64,000 bases of DNA from Bedellia somnulentella (taxonomy: Eukaryota > Arthropoda > Insecta > Lepidoptera > Bedelliidae): NCBI GenBank assembly GCA_963576735.1, contig OY755177.1, positions 5,580,001 through 5,644,000 on the forward strand, read 5' to 3'. Under the pieces are notes generated by a model that made no database searches, had not been told where the DNA came from, and saw only the letters and a list, made by a program, of their open reading frames with translations. The position numbers and the translations under genes are program-made. Below, one piece after another: positions 1 to 10,899 of the stretch. The number at the start of each line of letters is the position of its first letter. The first letter of the stretch is position 1.

Positions 1-282
1 GTTTCGGATATGGATAAAAATGAATCTATGGATACGTACATAAAGAAACTATTTTAATCCGATACTACTCAAATGTTTAGTAAATTACATAAAAGTATGA
101 TGTTGCAGACATTTTTTCAAAATATTTAAAAAAATATTGAGTATTGATACTTCTTTATATATCTTTTAAGGAAAAATAACTTATTGAGTCCGTCTTATTT
201 GCTGCAAGTTGAATCTCCAACACGAAATTGATAAGGATTTGACTGTACATTAAATACTCCTCATTCTAGTAGTTCAAAATAA

Positions 283-446
283 TCATCATCATCATCAGCC
301 CACACTCGTCCACTGCTGGACATAGGCATCTCCCATGGCGCGCCACCTCTTCCTATCCTCGGCCAGCCTCATCCAACCACTCCCGGCCACCTGCTTTAGG
401 TCGTCGGTCCAGCGGGCTGGAGGGCGCCCCACACTGCGTCTGCCAT
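283..446 (-). mobile_element. 3' end of an RTE-type LINE with ATC-repeat tail
   Basis: The minus strand encodes the C-terminal tail of an endonuclease-reverse transcriptase: RSVGRPPARWTDDL, then LAEDRKRWRAMGDAYVQQW, followed by a stop. This is a typical end of insect RTE-like polyproteins. The 3' side finishes in repeated ATGATG on the minus strand, as expected for this group. Only about 50 codons remain, so it is a 5'-truncated dead copy. Confidence 0.75.
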
Positions 447-835
447 TAAACAAATTCAAAATAATAAAAGAAACTAATTCTAACACTTATTTTACAGTAC
501 AATGAGCAAGAATAGTACACGGTTCTAAATTTGAGATAGTAGATATGCTTACATAACGTTTATTACGCGGAAGTTGTTGAGTCGTCATACGACCTTCGTA
601 TAGGGCTTAATGTATTTGTCCGTACAATTTGGCTACTATCTACGCAACCATGATTTTAAAGAGATCGGTAGAGTAAGTGTAATGCTATTTTATGATTTTT
701 AAACCAATGAGTCCTATTGATAAACGTGCACTGTTAGTAAGCCAATTTGTCTAAGCGTATCGCTAAGCTAATGATATATAATTACTATAATAAGGTTTTT
801 GACTGAAAATTTAATTTATTAAAAATACATAATTG

Positions 836-861
836 CCGCCTGTTTAATAGTGAACAGGCGG
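836..861. repeat. Perfect short stem-loop
   Basis: CCGCCTGTT and AACAGGCGG form a perfect 9-bp stem around an 8-base loop, and AATT on both sides nearly extends it. It stands out as GC-rich inside AT-rich DNA. No gene context gives it a role. Confidence 0.5.
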
Positions 862-908
862 TTAATTTTACAATTAATTTATTGCATTTTACTATTACAA
901 TCAAGAGG

Positions 909-1030
909 TCCAGCACGAGCGCTAATTTATCGTTACGATGTCGGTTAGAATGTCATGACAGTATATGATATTAAGTAAGTGCGAAAGAGATGGTTGTTTT
1001 ATACGCGATATCTAGTTAAAAGGTCGTTCG
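909..1030 (-). mobile_element. Diverged MITE copy (family also at 5105 and 49892)
   Basis: On the reverse strand this matches the two better MITE copies: the segment with GTTAGAATG, TTAAGTAAGTGCG, GAGATGG and CGCGATA occurs in the same order. The terminal repeat is only partly preserved (AGCACGAGC). It is the oldest-looking of three copies. Confidence 0.6.
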
Positions 1031-1780
1031 TACTGGCTATGCTGATACTGCTTATAATGTAGACCTTTATCGGATTGCTCAACTTGAATTTCATTACACC
1101 TCCTTATTAAGTGGTAGCTACTAAAAGTATTTTTTTTATTCTTTATTAACCCACATTTCAATATAAAATGAAAAAAATGTGTTGCCATATAAATACATTA
1201 ATATATTTATATTCAAATTGTATAATATACGGAGTTAGGCTTAAACTCAGAACATGTTTCCAATCGATACGAGTATTACCTGATCAATTTTTTTAGTAAA
1301 CTATACTATAATCAGACTATACCGAGGTATAAACTGTACATTGAAGAAAAAAAAAATCTAAACCGGTGTCTAATTTTCGATACTGAAGCTACATTTGCGC
1401 TTTTTGAAAAAAATGTCTGTCTGTTTGTCTTTCTGTCTGTATCATCATCGTCGGTGTCATCACCATTCCGGTCACTAATTCTACCAGGCGGATCTTGATC
1501 AAATTTGGTATGAATGTAGCTTATACACCTGGCCAACATATAGGATATAATTTATCTCGGATTTCGCAGGGGTTCCCGCAGGAGCATAAAAAACATAACT
1601 TTTATATGGCTCCCCATTTTTACACGATTAATTTTTTCATCGAACGACTTAATCAGACTCTTCAGTGATAGTATTTTTATAAAAAATAATGGTTTCATCC
1701 ATTTTCATCAAAATAAATGTCCATTTAATTGTTTTTCAATAGTATGACTACTATATATATAGCGTATCAAAAATTTGAAG

Positions 1781-2723
1781 TCTATACTAACGTCTTCGTG
1801 GCGTAGCGGTATACCGTTTGGTATACTAATCGAACGGCAGACCCAAGTTTGAATCTCGGGGACCACAATCCCCGATAATTGATATGTATGAATAAAGATA
1901 ATTGAAAGTATATTGTATGAATTTTGCGTATTCATTTGGTAGGTCTGAGAATACTTTTATAACTTTTATATTTTAAGTATTTTCAAACTAATATTCCCAT
2001 AGATATATTATGTTATACTTACGCATAAATTAATTTTCTGTTTAAGCGTCAGAATGCATAGCTTGTAAATAATAGCACACATCTTTATTTCAATTTAGTA
2101 CCGCCATCTATGACTGATTGGCTGCAATCTCTTACACATCACCAACGGTCAGTGTAGGGGCCAGCACCGGGCTGCCACCGCTGCGCCAAACTACCATCCA
2201 TACTTACTAAATATATTATAGTTTTTTAACATAGAAACTTGGTACAAAATGGATTGTTTCATGATTCTTAAGAACAATTGAAAAAGTTTTTGGAACTCAC
2301 CCCCTAAGGATAGAAATATAGTATACCGATTTTTGACTTCTCTGTATCTAGAAATTTGAAACTTGATGCGATTGACTGATATAACCACTACAAAAAGGAA
2401 TATTACATGGAATTCATCTATCAATCATTCATGAGTATATATTAACGGCTATAAATCCTAAAAATTGGTTGTCTCAGCTTCAGAGCTAGTAATTCTTTAT
2501 TCAATTTTGGAAGTTGAATGGGGAAAAGGTAGTCAAATAGGTCTCCAACTGCATCACCCAATAATCACTTAAAAAGCCTCAATGTTCTTTATGTCTATAA
2601 CAACCTGTATGGGAATATAAAATTAAAAAAAAACAGAAGTTAAGATAGTGTTTTGGTATTGTGGATGTAAACCGGATGCAAAAAAAGTAGTCCTCGCGGA
2701 CGTAGTCGCGGGCAAAAAGCTAG
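1781..2723 (+). mobile_element. Helitron-like composite element with tRNA-like head
   Basis: It begins TCTATACTAA and ends CTAG followed by T, with a GC-rich imperfect hairpin (CGCGGACGTAGTCGCG) just before the end. These are Helitron-type termini. Near the start is a tRNA-like segment with a possible A box (TGGCGTAGCGGTA) and B box (AGTTTGAATCTC). A decayed reverse copy of SINE-A lies at about 2440-2610. The same order recurs at 25873-26702, so SINE-A was captured before the composite spread. No transposase or helicase is encoded. Confidence 0.6.
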
Positions 2724-2777
2724 TGAATCAATAAGTAATGTTAATACCACAACGAGAATTCTGAGTTATGATACGGC

Positions 2778-2868
2778 ATGCAGGATCGGACAAATTGGCG
2801 ATCGATGTCTCTGCCTAACCCTATAGGAACTATCGGCGCGAGTATATGTGTTTATGTATGTATGATCC
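2778..2868 (+). mobile_element. RTE 3'-end relic
   Basis: It carries the RTE tail signature CAGGATCGGAC, GGCGATCGATGTCTCTGCC, then GGCGCGAGTATATG and TATG repeats. It is a heavily 5'-truncated copy of the family seen best at 17608-18017. Confidence 0.6.
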
Positions 2869-2953
2869 GACTCCTCTCCAACTCCTCCTGTGGTAGTCGT
2901 TCAATACAAATCTGAGTTTCTCAAAGATTTCTATATTAATCAACAGCATAACT

Positions 2954-3130
2954 TATTATTATTTATTTATTTATTTATTTATTTATTATTGAGTAAAACA
3001 AACAGCACTTAATCTATTAACAAACTTTTTTAAATATAACAATTTATCGTGCCAATTATATGTTTCACAAATTTCATTAGATAAACTGAGCATTTATTTG
3101 TAACAGAAATATGTATGGACAAATAAAATA
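2954..3130 (-). mobile_element. Probable LINE 3' tail with TTTA repeats
   Basis: A (TTTA)n tract is followed by AT-rich sequence resembling the tail region of the LINE at 8832. In that reading the element lies on the minus strand. No coding part can be seen. Confidence 0.3.
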
Positions 3131-3380
3131 TAATTATTTTTCTCTAAAGTGTGTTTCATGTGTGTTTGTGTGTGTGTGAGAGTGTGTGTGTGTGATTATG
3201 TGTTATTATATAACTAAATTCGTATAATGAATGTTTGTTAGTTATATGCGCTGACAAAAATTTAGTTTGGTAACATTTTACAGTCTTGTAATGCGAGAAT
3301 ATTGCTTAAAGAATTAAAACTATAATTAAATTCAATATAAAAAACAGTAAGAAAAGGTTAACTTTGTACGTTCCATATAA

Positions 3381-3586
3381 CATATACTCACGGCTATAAA
3401 TCAGAAATTCCTCAGCCCCTTTTGGAAGTTGCGTTGGGAAAAGATGGTGAAATATTGGTTGTTGGTGATGGGTCTCCAACCGCATCGCCCAAAAATCCCT
3501 CAAAAGCCCCAATACCGCTAGTTGCCTCTTACGTACACCCACCGGAAGAAATGGGGTAGTGCTATTCTAAGCCGACACTACACAGC
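3381..3586 (-). mobile_element. SINE-A copy
   Basis: Reading the minus strand, the head is GCTGTGTAGTGTCGGC and the tail is GCCGTGAGTATATG. A short deletion removes the segment after the ATAAAT near the tail. The copy is otherwise close to the family consensus. Confidence 0.75.
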
Positions 3587-3639
3587 ATTATCAAATGTAA
3601 ATGAATGTCAAAACAGATGACAAATAATAGAAATGGCGT

Positions 3640-3798
3640 CTGAAGTATGAAGAATAAAAGAGCATGTATGAAAAGATCGATGGATGTAAACGAAGCTAGA
3701 GAGGTTTGTCAGGATCGTACGAAGTAGCGATCAATAGTCTCTGCCTACCCCAATGGGAACTAATGGCGTGAGTATATGTATGTATGTATGTATAAATA
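3640..3798 (+). mobile_element. RTE 3'-end relic
   Basis: It matches the end of the element at 17608-18017, including AAAGAGCATGTATGAAAAG, GGATGTAAACGAAGC, AGTCTCTGCCTACCCC and GGCGTGAGTATATG with TATG repeats. It is 5'-truncated and non-coding. Confidence 0.75.
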
Positions 3799-4065
3799 AT
3801 AGAAACTCATTTTCAAGCTACCCCATTGCGGGATTATATCCGTGAGTATTAGTTTGTATGTAAATAATGATAGCACTGTATTAACACAGCGTTATCATTT
3901 TTTCAACACCTCATATACTGATAACCGAACAAATATTGGTAATTTCCATTGAAAAAAGTTCAATTATGCTATTAGATAAGAGATAGGTTACTTTCTTCAT
4001 TTAATTATATTTTGCCTAGTAGTGGAACTCTATTAGTGATGATGACGAGAGCATTTATTTTTGCA

Positions 4066-4278
4066 TTATAATGCTGGCTTAGAATGTCACTCCCCCTTTC
4101 TACACACGGGTGTCGTAAGAGGCGGGTATAGGGCTATTTTAAGTGGTTTTTGGGGGATGTGGTTGGGGACCCATCATTAATGGTAGGTACTTTATTTCTA
4201 CTATCTTGCCTCGTATAAACTTCCAAATGTAGCTGAGGAGTTTCTAGTTCTGAAGCTCTGCCTACCCCTTTATTAAAA
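4066..4278 (+). mobile_element. SINE-A, diverged
   Basis: The order GGCTTAGAATGTCACT, GGTGTCGTAAGAGGCG, GGTTGGGGACCCATCA and GCTGAGGAGTTTCTAG is preserved with many changes. The tail is lost. Confidence 0.55.
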
Positions 4279-4629
4279 ACGAGGTCTCGACCAATTCGAA
4301 TGCACTTTGCCTGCTCTGCCGTTAGGCGTGTAAATATTTCAAGCATTTAGAAGAATGTTTCTTTAATTGTATTAAATTAAAAAAGTAAATGGAAAAAAAC
4401 ATACATAAGAGAAAAAAAAGTAGTAATAAAAAATAATAATGTCACATCTTGCCACATGTCAAATAAATGTCTAAAATTTAAGCAACTCCAAATAATGTAA
4501 AATAATTCAACTAGTAAAAAATATAAAACAAAAAGCCATAAAATCAAATCGAATGTCACAATATACAAAATAATAGACAACTAAATGTCACATTTATCAA
4601 TAAAATCTTGAACTGAATAAAGGCACTTA

Positions 4630-5616
4630 TCCATTAAATAGCTTTAATATAAAGTAATTAAATGCCTATCCTTTAAATTATCACTAATAATATTATATAA
4701 TTTCACAGGCATGTAGGATGCATTGCGGTGGTATATAGCCAAACCTGTTGTAACTGGGCACTGAAGTTTTAAGTTGTGATTTCCACGTTGAGACCTATCT
4801 GTTGGTGATTTAAGTTTAAACAGGGGCGGTTTTTGTGAACAAATATTAACATCTCACATATATATGATGGCAGTGGTAAAATTATTAATTAAAGTATAAA
4901 GTAACATGGCTACCAAGAAAGCCAGCGGCATACTATATTCTCATACATTTTTTTAAATTTTAAATGTCACAGAATTGCCCCACAGTATAATTCCATAACG
5001 TTAAATAGGCGCTACATACCCGTAATAACATGTTAAGGTCGCTTTGTCGAATACAACTTATTTAATGCGATATAGGACGTAAAGGTCTATCTATCTATCC
5101 AGAAGGGCAAGCACAAGCCGTGTTTAAACTAGTTATCGCGTGAGATAAAGCAGCCATCTCTTACGCACTTACTTAGTATCGTATACGTATATGCCATCTC
5201 ATTCTAACCGTTATCCGTGTCGATAAAATAGCGCTCGTGCTTGCCATGCAGTTTATTGCACAGCTTGTCTTCGTGTGCTTTCCAGTCAAGGAAAGGATCC
5301 AAAGTAAATCCCTAAAATGTAGAGTATGGCACTCTGCTAACTTTTCCTCATGGATATGAATATTTAAGTCCGTTTGATCTCTGCGGTGTGTTCGAAATTG
5401 TAAATGTTCTGTTTTATTTCGATGAATATTAAAATTGTGGTTTTGAAGTCATTGAACAACATCTTTTAAAGTCTCATTAATTTTATTTTTAATAGCATTA
5501 AGATTTGTACACTTAACAAAAATAGTAGTGTCGTCCGCATATAAAATACATTTGTGACTTGTCACAGCTGGTAAGTCATTTATGTAGAGTAGGAAGAGCA
5601 GAGGACCTAATATACT
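4630..5616 (-). pseudogene. Decayed non-LTR retrotransposon reverse transcriptase
   Basis: The minus strand reads [17 protein letters not shown] followed by [12 protein letters not shown]. These are the conserved reverse-transcriptase blocks just before and at the catalytic YADD. Stops and frameshifts follow. C-terminal remnants lie further 3' (YGIILWGNS, and HPTCLPVKLYN in shifted frames). A MITE at 5105-5245 interrupts it. The clade is CR1/jockey-like by general appearance. It is a fossil, much older than the LINE at 8832. Confidence 0.75.
5105..5245 (+). mobile_element. MITE with ~14-bp terminal inverted repeats, inside a LINE relic
   Basis: The ends are GGGCAAGCAC and GCTCGTGCTTGCC, inverted to each other. 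The 141-bp interior closely matches 49892-50027 and has no coding capacity. It sits in the LINE relic, so it moved after that LINE died. Confidence 0.75.
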
Positions 5617-5875
5617 ACCTTCCTAATATAATTCAATTACTTAGTATGCTTATAACTCAACTTGTTATATTCTTTAAGTTGCTATTCATTCTATTTTATA
5701 ATAATGACAATGAAAACCATGCTGATCCACTTTGTTCTCTATCTTCGCATTTACATATGTTCAGCATTTTATGTTAGAATAATGTTGAGTATATAACACG
5801 CTACTTTATTTAACCATATTTGCCGAAAATAAGAATTTTCGGAAAACGACCTACGCAGTGAAAACCCAAAAACAC

Positions 5876-6075
5876 ACATTCTCGGCTAAAAATCCCTAAA
5901 AGGGTAGCCAAAACTTCGGATTAAAAAAAATCCTCACCTGCATATGTAGGTTGTGTAGGGAATAAATTTAATTTAAATGTTGTTGGTGAAGGGTTTTCAA
6001 CCGCATCACTCAACAATTACTTCAAATGCCCAAATATTGTTATATAAGTGCTATTCTGAGCCGACACTACACAGC
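5876..6075 (-). mobile_element. SINE-A, diverged
   Basis: Recognisable blocks are CGGCTAAAAATCCCTAAAAG, TTGTTGGTGAAGGGTTTTC, ACCGCATCACTCAACAAT and GCCGACACTACACAGC. It is clearly older than the copies at 8208 or 63082. Confidence 0.6.
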
Positions 6076-8207
6076 TACTACATGCAACAAGAAAGAGGAA
6101 TATTTAGAATGTCGAAGTAACGTAAGATGCAATTATTATATGATAAAGATAACGATCCTTGGTGATGAACTAAATATGATGAGATAAATAGATTGATGAT
6201 GTATGGACTCCGAAGTCTGTCAATCTCAAATAAGGGCAATAATTTTATGGTGAAAATCTATATATTTGTTCTTAGTCTTTGTTGAAATTAACTAATAAAA
6301 CATAATTTTCACAAAATAATACATAATTTTTCGGGCTCATTCGATCTGCGTTGAATTTTTTGTAAACATCAAATAGTAAAATACTTAACAGTAATAATGA
6401 AAAAGGCGGTTAAGTAACAATAAAACGTTAACTAGCAGAATGTCTTTGTTAAAACGATTGAAACGGGTAGTGCTTACACGTGTCTTGCTATTCTGGTATA
6501 ACGAGACTGCAGATGATTATTTATATGAATGATTATATTTTCATCGCTAGATAAATAATATTAATGACCAGGATTTACTCTAAAGATAATAAACTGCAAA
6601 AAATATCTTTGTTTTTTGTAAATTAATATTTAAGATGCATCTATAAATACTTTTCTTTTATCAATCAAGGTTGGTGGTACATTATAAAAATAATTGCAGT
6701 TATAAGCATAAATAAGGTAACATAGAAACCAAAACTACTTTTCTTAATATACAAAATATTAAGAAACAAAATCTCGAAAACAAAATTACCTAAAAGTGGA
6801 AAGTAAATTTTATAAATAAAAGTTTAGTCTATACATAGCACCGTGTAAAATATTTTTATTCGAAACTAGTAAGACCACATACATTTTAATAAATATTGTA
6901 GGCATGCAAACTAATAAACTAATTGCGGTTCTTAACTTACTTTTCTATAGAAGAGTTCTATTGTCTCGTGTGCAACTAATGGAAGATACCTGCTTTTTGT
7001 AATATATTTTGTATCATACAAGACGGTATACATACTCCGTCATTTTATTTTTAATTAAATTTGATATAAAAATCCAATCATACCTCTTTTTTTATTCTTC
7101 AAGCCGTCCAGGCTGTAGCGTGGATGTTAAAAATATACTTAATTTATCATACATATGTTCGGAGATCATAACTATGCTCCTAAAGCAGTTCGAGTGAAAA
7201 CAGATTGATGGCTGGTATGCTATGGTGTAGTGGTATATATTTAAAATCACCTTCCAAATCATTTAGTTTCGGAAAACCAATGGCCCAATATTGCAAGGTT
7301 GGCGTGAATTCAAATTTTGCCATTGCACATAGTATTCCAATAAATTCCATTTCGTAGTTACAAAAACGTAAGAGACAGTGTTTTATTCATCAAATATCTG
7401 TTTGAAAATAAAGTTTTAGGTTGAAGTTGTGAAACGTCTGCCTCGTTCGTTGGCGTGCGTCCAGGAAGCGTGCGTTGATTGGAACTTATGATATATCATC
7501 CGGAAAAGTTTCACTCTTCATTTATAATTCACCATAAATTGTGTGGCAGAGAGGTTGCGTGTGATCTTTGCCTTAATTAGATGGAGATCGAATTGAAAAT
7601 CTCTTCCAATAAAATTTTCTTTTTCTCATACACTTCTCAGAATAACTGAAGTTAGTAAGACAATAACATTTGTAAATTGAAAAATTACTAGCGGTAAATC
7701 TGCAACAAAACTCCGAAAACCATAGATATCAAAAAAAGCTCTTGCAATAAGTTAATCATAAGGTGGGTTAATATAGCAGCTCAGCTCCTTAATATATATG
7801 ATGAATTGCGCTCGTAAAAATACTCGCAAATTGATCGATTAATAAGTTTAATGGGCTTTTGCCCTCAAACCAAACAAAGGTAAATATTAATTAGCCCTTC
7901 CCATTTCTTTCATAAGTTGTTAGTGCCACCTTAACATGTGCCTTTGCTTACTTACCTATTAACATCCATGCCATTGAATTCCATAAAGGCTAGAACGTAA
8001 TTTTGATTCTATACATTTTTACGATACCTAAACGTCATCTAATTATGCTCAACTTAAATAAATAATAATATAAAACTGAAACTTATATCCACCTTATGAT
8101 ACAGGTTTCAGACTACCCTCCACCCCCTTTCCGAATATGGTAGTTTATTTTCGGCTTCTTTACGCATCCCCATTTATAGCTCGTGAAAACAAAATAAAAA
8201 TTAAACA

Positions 8208-8453
8208 TACATACATACATATACTCACGGCTATAAATCCCTAGAAGGGGTAGCCAGAGCTAAGGAACTTGAAGTTCCTCAGCCACTTTTGGAAGTTGCG
8301 TCGGGAAAAGATAGTGAAATAAAGGTTGTTGGTGATGGGTCTCCAACCACATCGCCCAAAAATCCCTTAAAAGCCCCAATACCATTAGTCGCCTCTTACG
8401 TACACCCACCGGAAGAAATGGGGTAGTGTTATTTTAAGCCGACACTACACAGC
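8208..8453 (-). mobile_element. SINE-A, full copy with target-site duplication
   Basis: A complete copy from head (CTACACAGC on the plus strand) to the CATA-repeat tail. The 12-base direct repeat AAAAATTAAACA flanks it at 8196-8207 and 8454-8465. The duplication and repeat tail show insertion by target-primed reverse transcription. Confidence 0.9.
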
Positions 8454-8500
8454 AAAAATTAAACACGCACACAATTAAATTCCAACTACACCCCTCGTTT

Positions 8501-8636
8501 AATTTAAATCTTTTTGTTCATGAAAACCTCATGTGGGGATTATTACTAACAAATACAGAATAAATAAAGGAAAGAAAAATTTCGACACGGGTGGCAATCC
8601 CCACATGAGGTTTTCATGAACAAAAAGATTTAAATT
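8501..8636. repeat. Perfect 41-bp inverted repeat
   Basis: Positions 8501-8541 and 8596-8636 are exact reverse complements, separated by 54 bases. The spacer contains a reversed piece of the tRNA-like SINE tail (AAATTTCGACACGGG) that reappears in direct orientation at about 10648. It looks like a recent palindromic rearrangement or foldback end. Confidence 0.85.
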
Positions 8637-8831
8637 ATGTGATAGTTAGGCGTTTTCAACATTTGCATTCTATCTGAAAAGGTAGACAAGTGGCTTTCTG
8701 AATTAGTAAAATTTTCGGAGGTAGGAAACGCAAACACTACTTAAACGTGTAAAAGAAATAAAGGATAGACGAATTTCGCGCTGGTAGCCATTGACACGGT
8801 AGCTCAATTGGCAGAGCGACGGAGACGTATA

Positions 8832-10616
8832 TTTTATTTATTTATTTTATTTTATTTTCTTAGGAAGATTTACAGACAAAAGTATACAATATAGAGGTAA
8901 AATAGATCGTCCTATGCTATTAACAAATCTCCACAGATAGAATGTTAACAAACAAAAACATAGACAAAAAGATCGAGGAATAGTTAATTGATTATGTAAT
9001 AATTTTATATTACGTAGGTACGTACATATCACGAGGTGTTAAAATAACTTTGCGTCATTAATCGCTTTATGGTGGCAATGCTGGTGCAAAATAGGTCAAC
9101 ATCAAGAGATATTTCATTAAATTTAGCTGGAGTTCGTATTAAGAAGGAATTCTTACGATAATTAGTACAGGCTTTAGGAACAGACAGTACAGGACGTAGT
9201 CTCAGTCCAAGCTGGTTAGACCGCAAGGAGATGCGCGCGAGTAGTTCTGGTGTGTCCATGGTGCCTCTTGCAATGTTAGCCAGGAAGCAGATATCGCTTA
9301 TATCCCTTCTAATATTTAGTGGGAGGAAGTGATATCTACAGCAGCGGTGGTTGTAATCAGCAGAACGCTGTCGAGTTTTAAAGTCAAGATACCGCAGAAA
9401 TCTCCTCTGTATACCTTCAATACGTAAATTATAAATATTATAATTTGGGTTCCATACCTGTGATGCGTATTCCAAATGACTGCGTACAAACGAACAGTAT
9501 ATAATTTTTATAGCTTTTATATTAGAAAAGTTGGAACATGTTCGCATAAGAAAACCAAGGGCTTTAGAAGATTTCGCGACAATACTTTCAATGTGTTTAT
9601 CAAATATTAATTTTGAATCAAATATGACGCCTAGATCCCTTATAGACTCTACTTTAGCTACATATTGGTCATTCAGATTATAATCAAAATTAACAATGAA
9701 CTTTTTCCGGGTAAAGCAGATGTAAAAACACTTTGATACATTTAAATCTAGTCTGTTTTGCAAACAATATAAGGAAAACCGGTCAAGGTCTTCCTGTAGT
9801 CTATGAGAATCAGAAACATTAGTTATTGTCTTAAAAATCTTCATATCATCTGCGAACAAAAGCACTTTTGAATGGTGGAAACATGAAATAATACCATTAA
9901 TAAAAATAACAAACAATAAAGGGCCCAAAAGAGATCCCTGCGGTACTCCAGACGGGATGCTTGACCATTTAGAAGAATATCCAGAGAGAACGACAGCTTG
10001 ACTACGGTTTTCGATATAGGATGAGAACCACCGAAAGAGATCACCATGAATACCGGACTTAGATAATTTGTTTAATAGCACACTGTGGTCTATACGATCA
10101 AAACATTTGCTGTAATCGGTATAGACGACATCCACCTGGTGACCATCATCCATTCCCTTAGATATGTGCTCATGAATAAGAAGTAGATTGGATGTAGTCG
10201 ACCTTTTCTTAAGAAAGCCGTGCTGCTCCTGGCTAAAACTGCATTTAAGTGTAGAGTACAACTGGTTATAGACTATTTGCTCCAGTATTTTAGCAAACAG
10301 GCATAATTTGGAAATTGGTCGATAGTTTTCGATGTTTGATGCGTCGCCTTTTTTTAAAACAGGCGTTATAAAAGCTGATTTCCATATTTTGGGAACCACT
10401 CCTTCAGTAAGCGATCGTTTATACAAAAGTGTAAGGGGTACAGATAATTCTTCGGCACAACTTACTATAAATAAAGGTGGTATCAGGTCCGGTCCTCCAG
10501 CCTTAGTTAGGTCCAGTGATTTAAATAATTTCATTATATCAGTTTGGGACACTTCTATGGAAGAAAGACTGCATGGCAAGTCTAAGCCGTCATTGGTACT
10601 CAGAACAGCATTATCT
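8832..10616 (-). mobile_element. 5'-truncated non-LTR retrotransposon (LINE)
   Basis: On the minus strand the element begins just upstream of a reverse-transcriptase ORF. It has no endonuclease part, and ends at 8832-8862 in an A-rich tail of TAAA-type repeats. Sequence shared by the two edges is limited to about GAGA, so the target duplication is unclear. The long intact ORF marks it as the youngest LINE in the window. The clade was not fixed; block spacing and FADD fit jockey/CR1-like elements. Confidence 0.85.
9029..10579 (-). CDS. Reverse transcriptase, partial, of the LINE
   Basis: An uninterrupted 516-codon frame that copies the element's RNA into DNA at the target site. In order: a pre-palm linker (SLDLTKAGGPDLIPP); NYRPIS near residue 85; QHGFLKKRSTTSNL near 118; DVVYTDYSKCFDRIDH holding the first catalytic aspartate near 150-165; SGVPQGSLLGPLLF near 208; and the catalytic LLFADDMKIF near 240. 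A thumb and C-terminal part follows, with LRDLGV-like SIRDLGVIFD and YASQVWNPNYN. The usual N-terminal endonuclease is missing, so the copy is not autonomous. The first Met is arbitrary because the real ORF would continue upstream. Confidence 0.9.
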   Translation of the reverse strand: MPCSLSSIEVSQTDIMKLFKSLDLTKAGGPDLIPPLFIVSCAEELSVPLTLLYKRSLTEGVVPKIWKSAFITPVLKKGDASNIENYRPISKLCLFAKILEQIVYNQLYSTLKCSFSQEQHGFLKKRSTTSNLLLIHEHISKGMDDGHQVDVVYTDYSKCFDRIDHSVLLNKLSKSGIHGDLFRWFSSYIENRSQAVVLSGYSSKWSSIPSGVPQGSLLGPLLFVIFINGIISCFHHSKVLLFADDMKIFKTITNVSDSHRLQEDLDRFSLYCLQNRLDLNVSKCFYICFTRKKFIVNFDYNLNDQYVAKVESIRDLGVIFDSKLIFDKHIESIVAKSSKALGFLMRTCSNFSNIKAIKIIYCSFVRSHLEYASQVWNPNYNIYNLRIEGIQRRFLRYLDFKTRQRSADYNHRCCRYHFLPLNIRRDISDICFLANIARGTMDTPELLARISLRSNQLGLRLRPVLSVPKACTNYRKNSFLIRTPAKFNEISLDVDLFCTSIATIKRLMTQSYFNTS

Positions 10617-10689
10617 TGAGATACCCGAGGTAGCGGGTTCGATTCCCGCCTGTGTCGAAATTTTTCTTTCCTTTATTTATTACACCCCT

Positions 10690-10880
10690 AGTTTTTCTGG
10701 TCATATTCTCCCAAGAATAGGGGACTAGGCTTGACCTCACATGCTTGGTTAGTGGCCTCTAATTTGATTTCCAAGCAAAACGTGGGTTATCTGAACACCA
10801 GGTGAAAATGTTACGTAATGTTCAGACGTTCTACCGACCCTTTTGGGGATTAGGCGACTACGGCATGAACGTTTGAGTTT
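10690..10880 (+). mobile_element. SINE-B fragment (tail half)
   Basis: It shares blocks with the reverse of 24700-25080: TTCCAAGCAAAACGTGGG, CACCAGGTGAAAATG, and CTACCGACCCTTTTGGGGAT, ending in GGCATGAACGTTTGAGTTT. The head is missing. Confidence 0.5.
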
Positions 10881-10899
10881 ATTTGATATCATCACGCCT

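Larger units (their letters stand above)
8793..10656 (+). mobile_element. tRNA-like SINE head split by a LINE
   Basis: The two halves lie at 8793-8830 and 10617-10656. GACACGG at the left end and CTGTGTC at the right end form a full 7-bp acceptor stem. The left half has the D arm GCTCAATTGGCAGAGC (pol III A box). The right half has a perfect T arm, GCGGG-TTCGATT-CCCGC (B box). The anticodon region does not fold well, so this is a tRNA-derived SINE rather than a working tRNA. A tail TCGAAATTTTTCTTTCC follows. The ~1.8-kb LINE is inserted between the two halves. Confidence 0.7.

Noticed and set aside
1796..1880. A possible tRNA gene on the plus strand
   Set aside because: No acceptor stem or anticodon arm; it is part of a repeated composite element also found near 25875.
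7200..7310. Weak tRNA-like A and B boxes
   Set aside because: GGTGTAGTGGTATA and GAATTCAAATTT are too degenerate and no repeat partner was seen.
10332..10619. 95-codon plus-strand frame
   Set aside because: It is antisense to the LINE reverse transcriptase.
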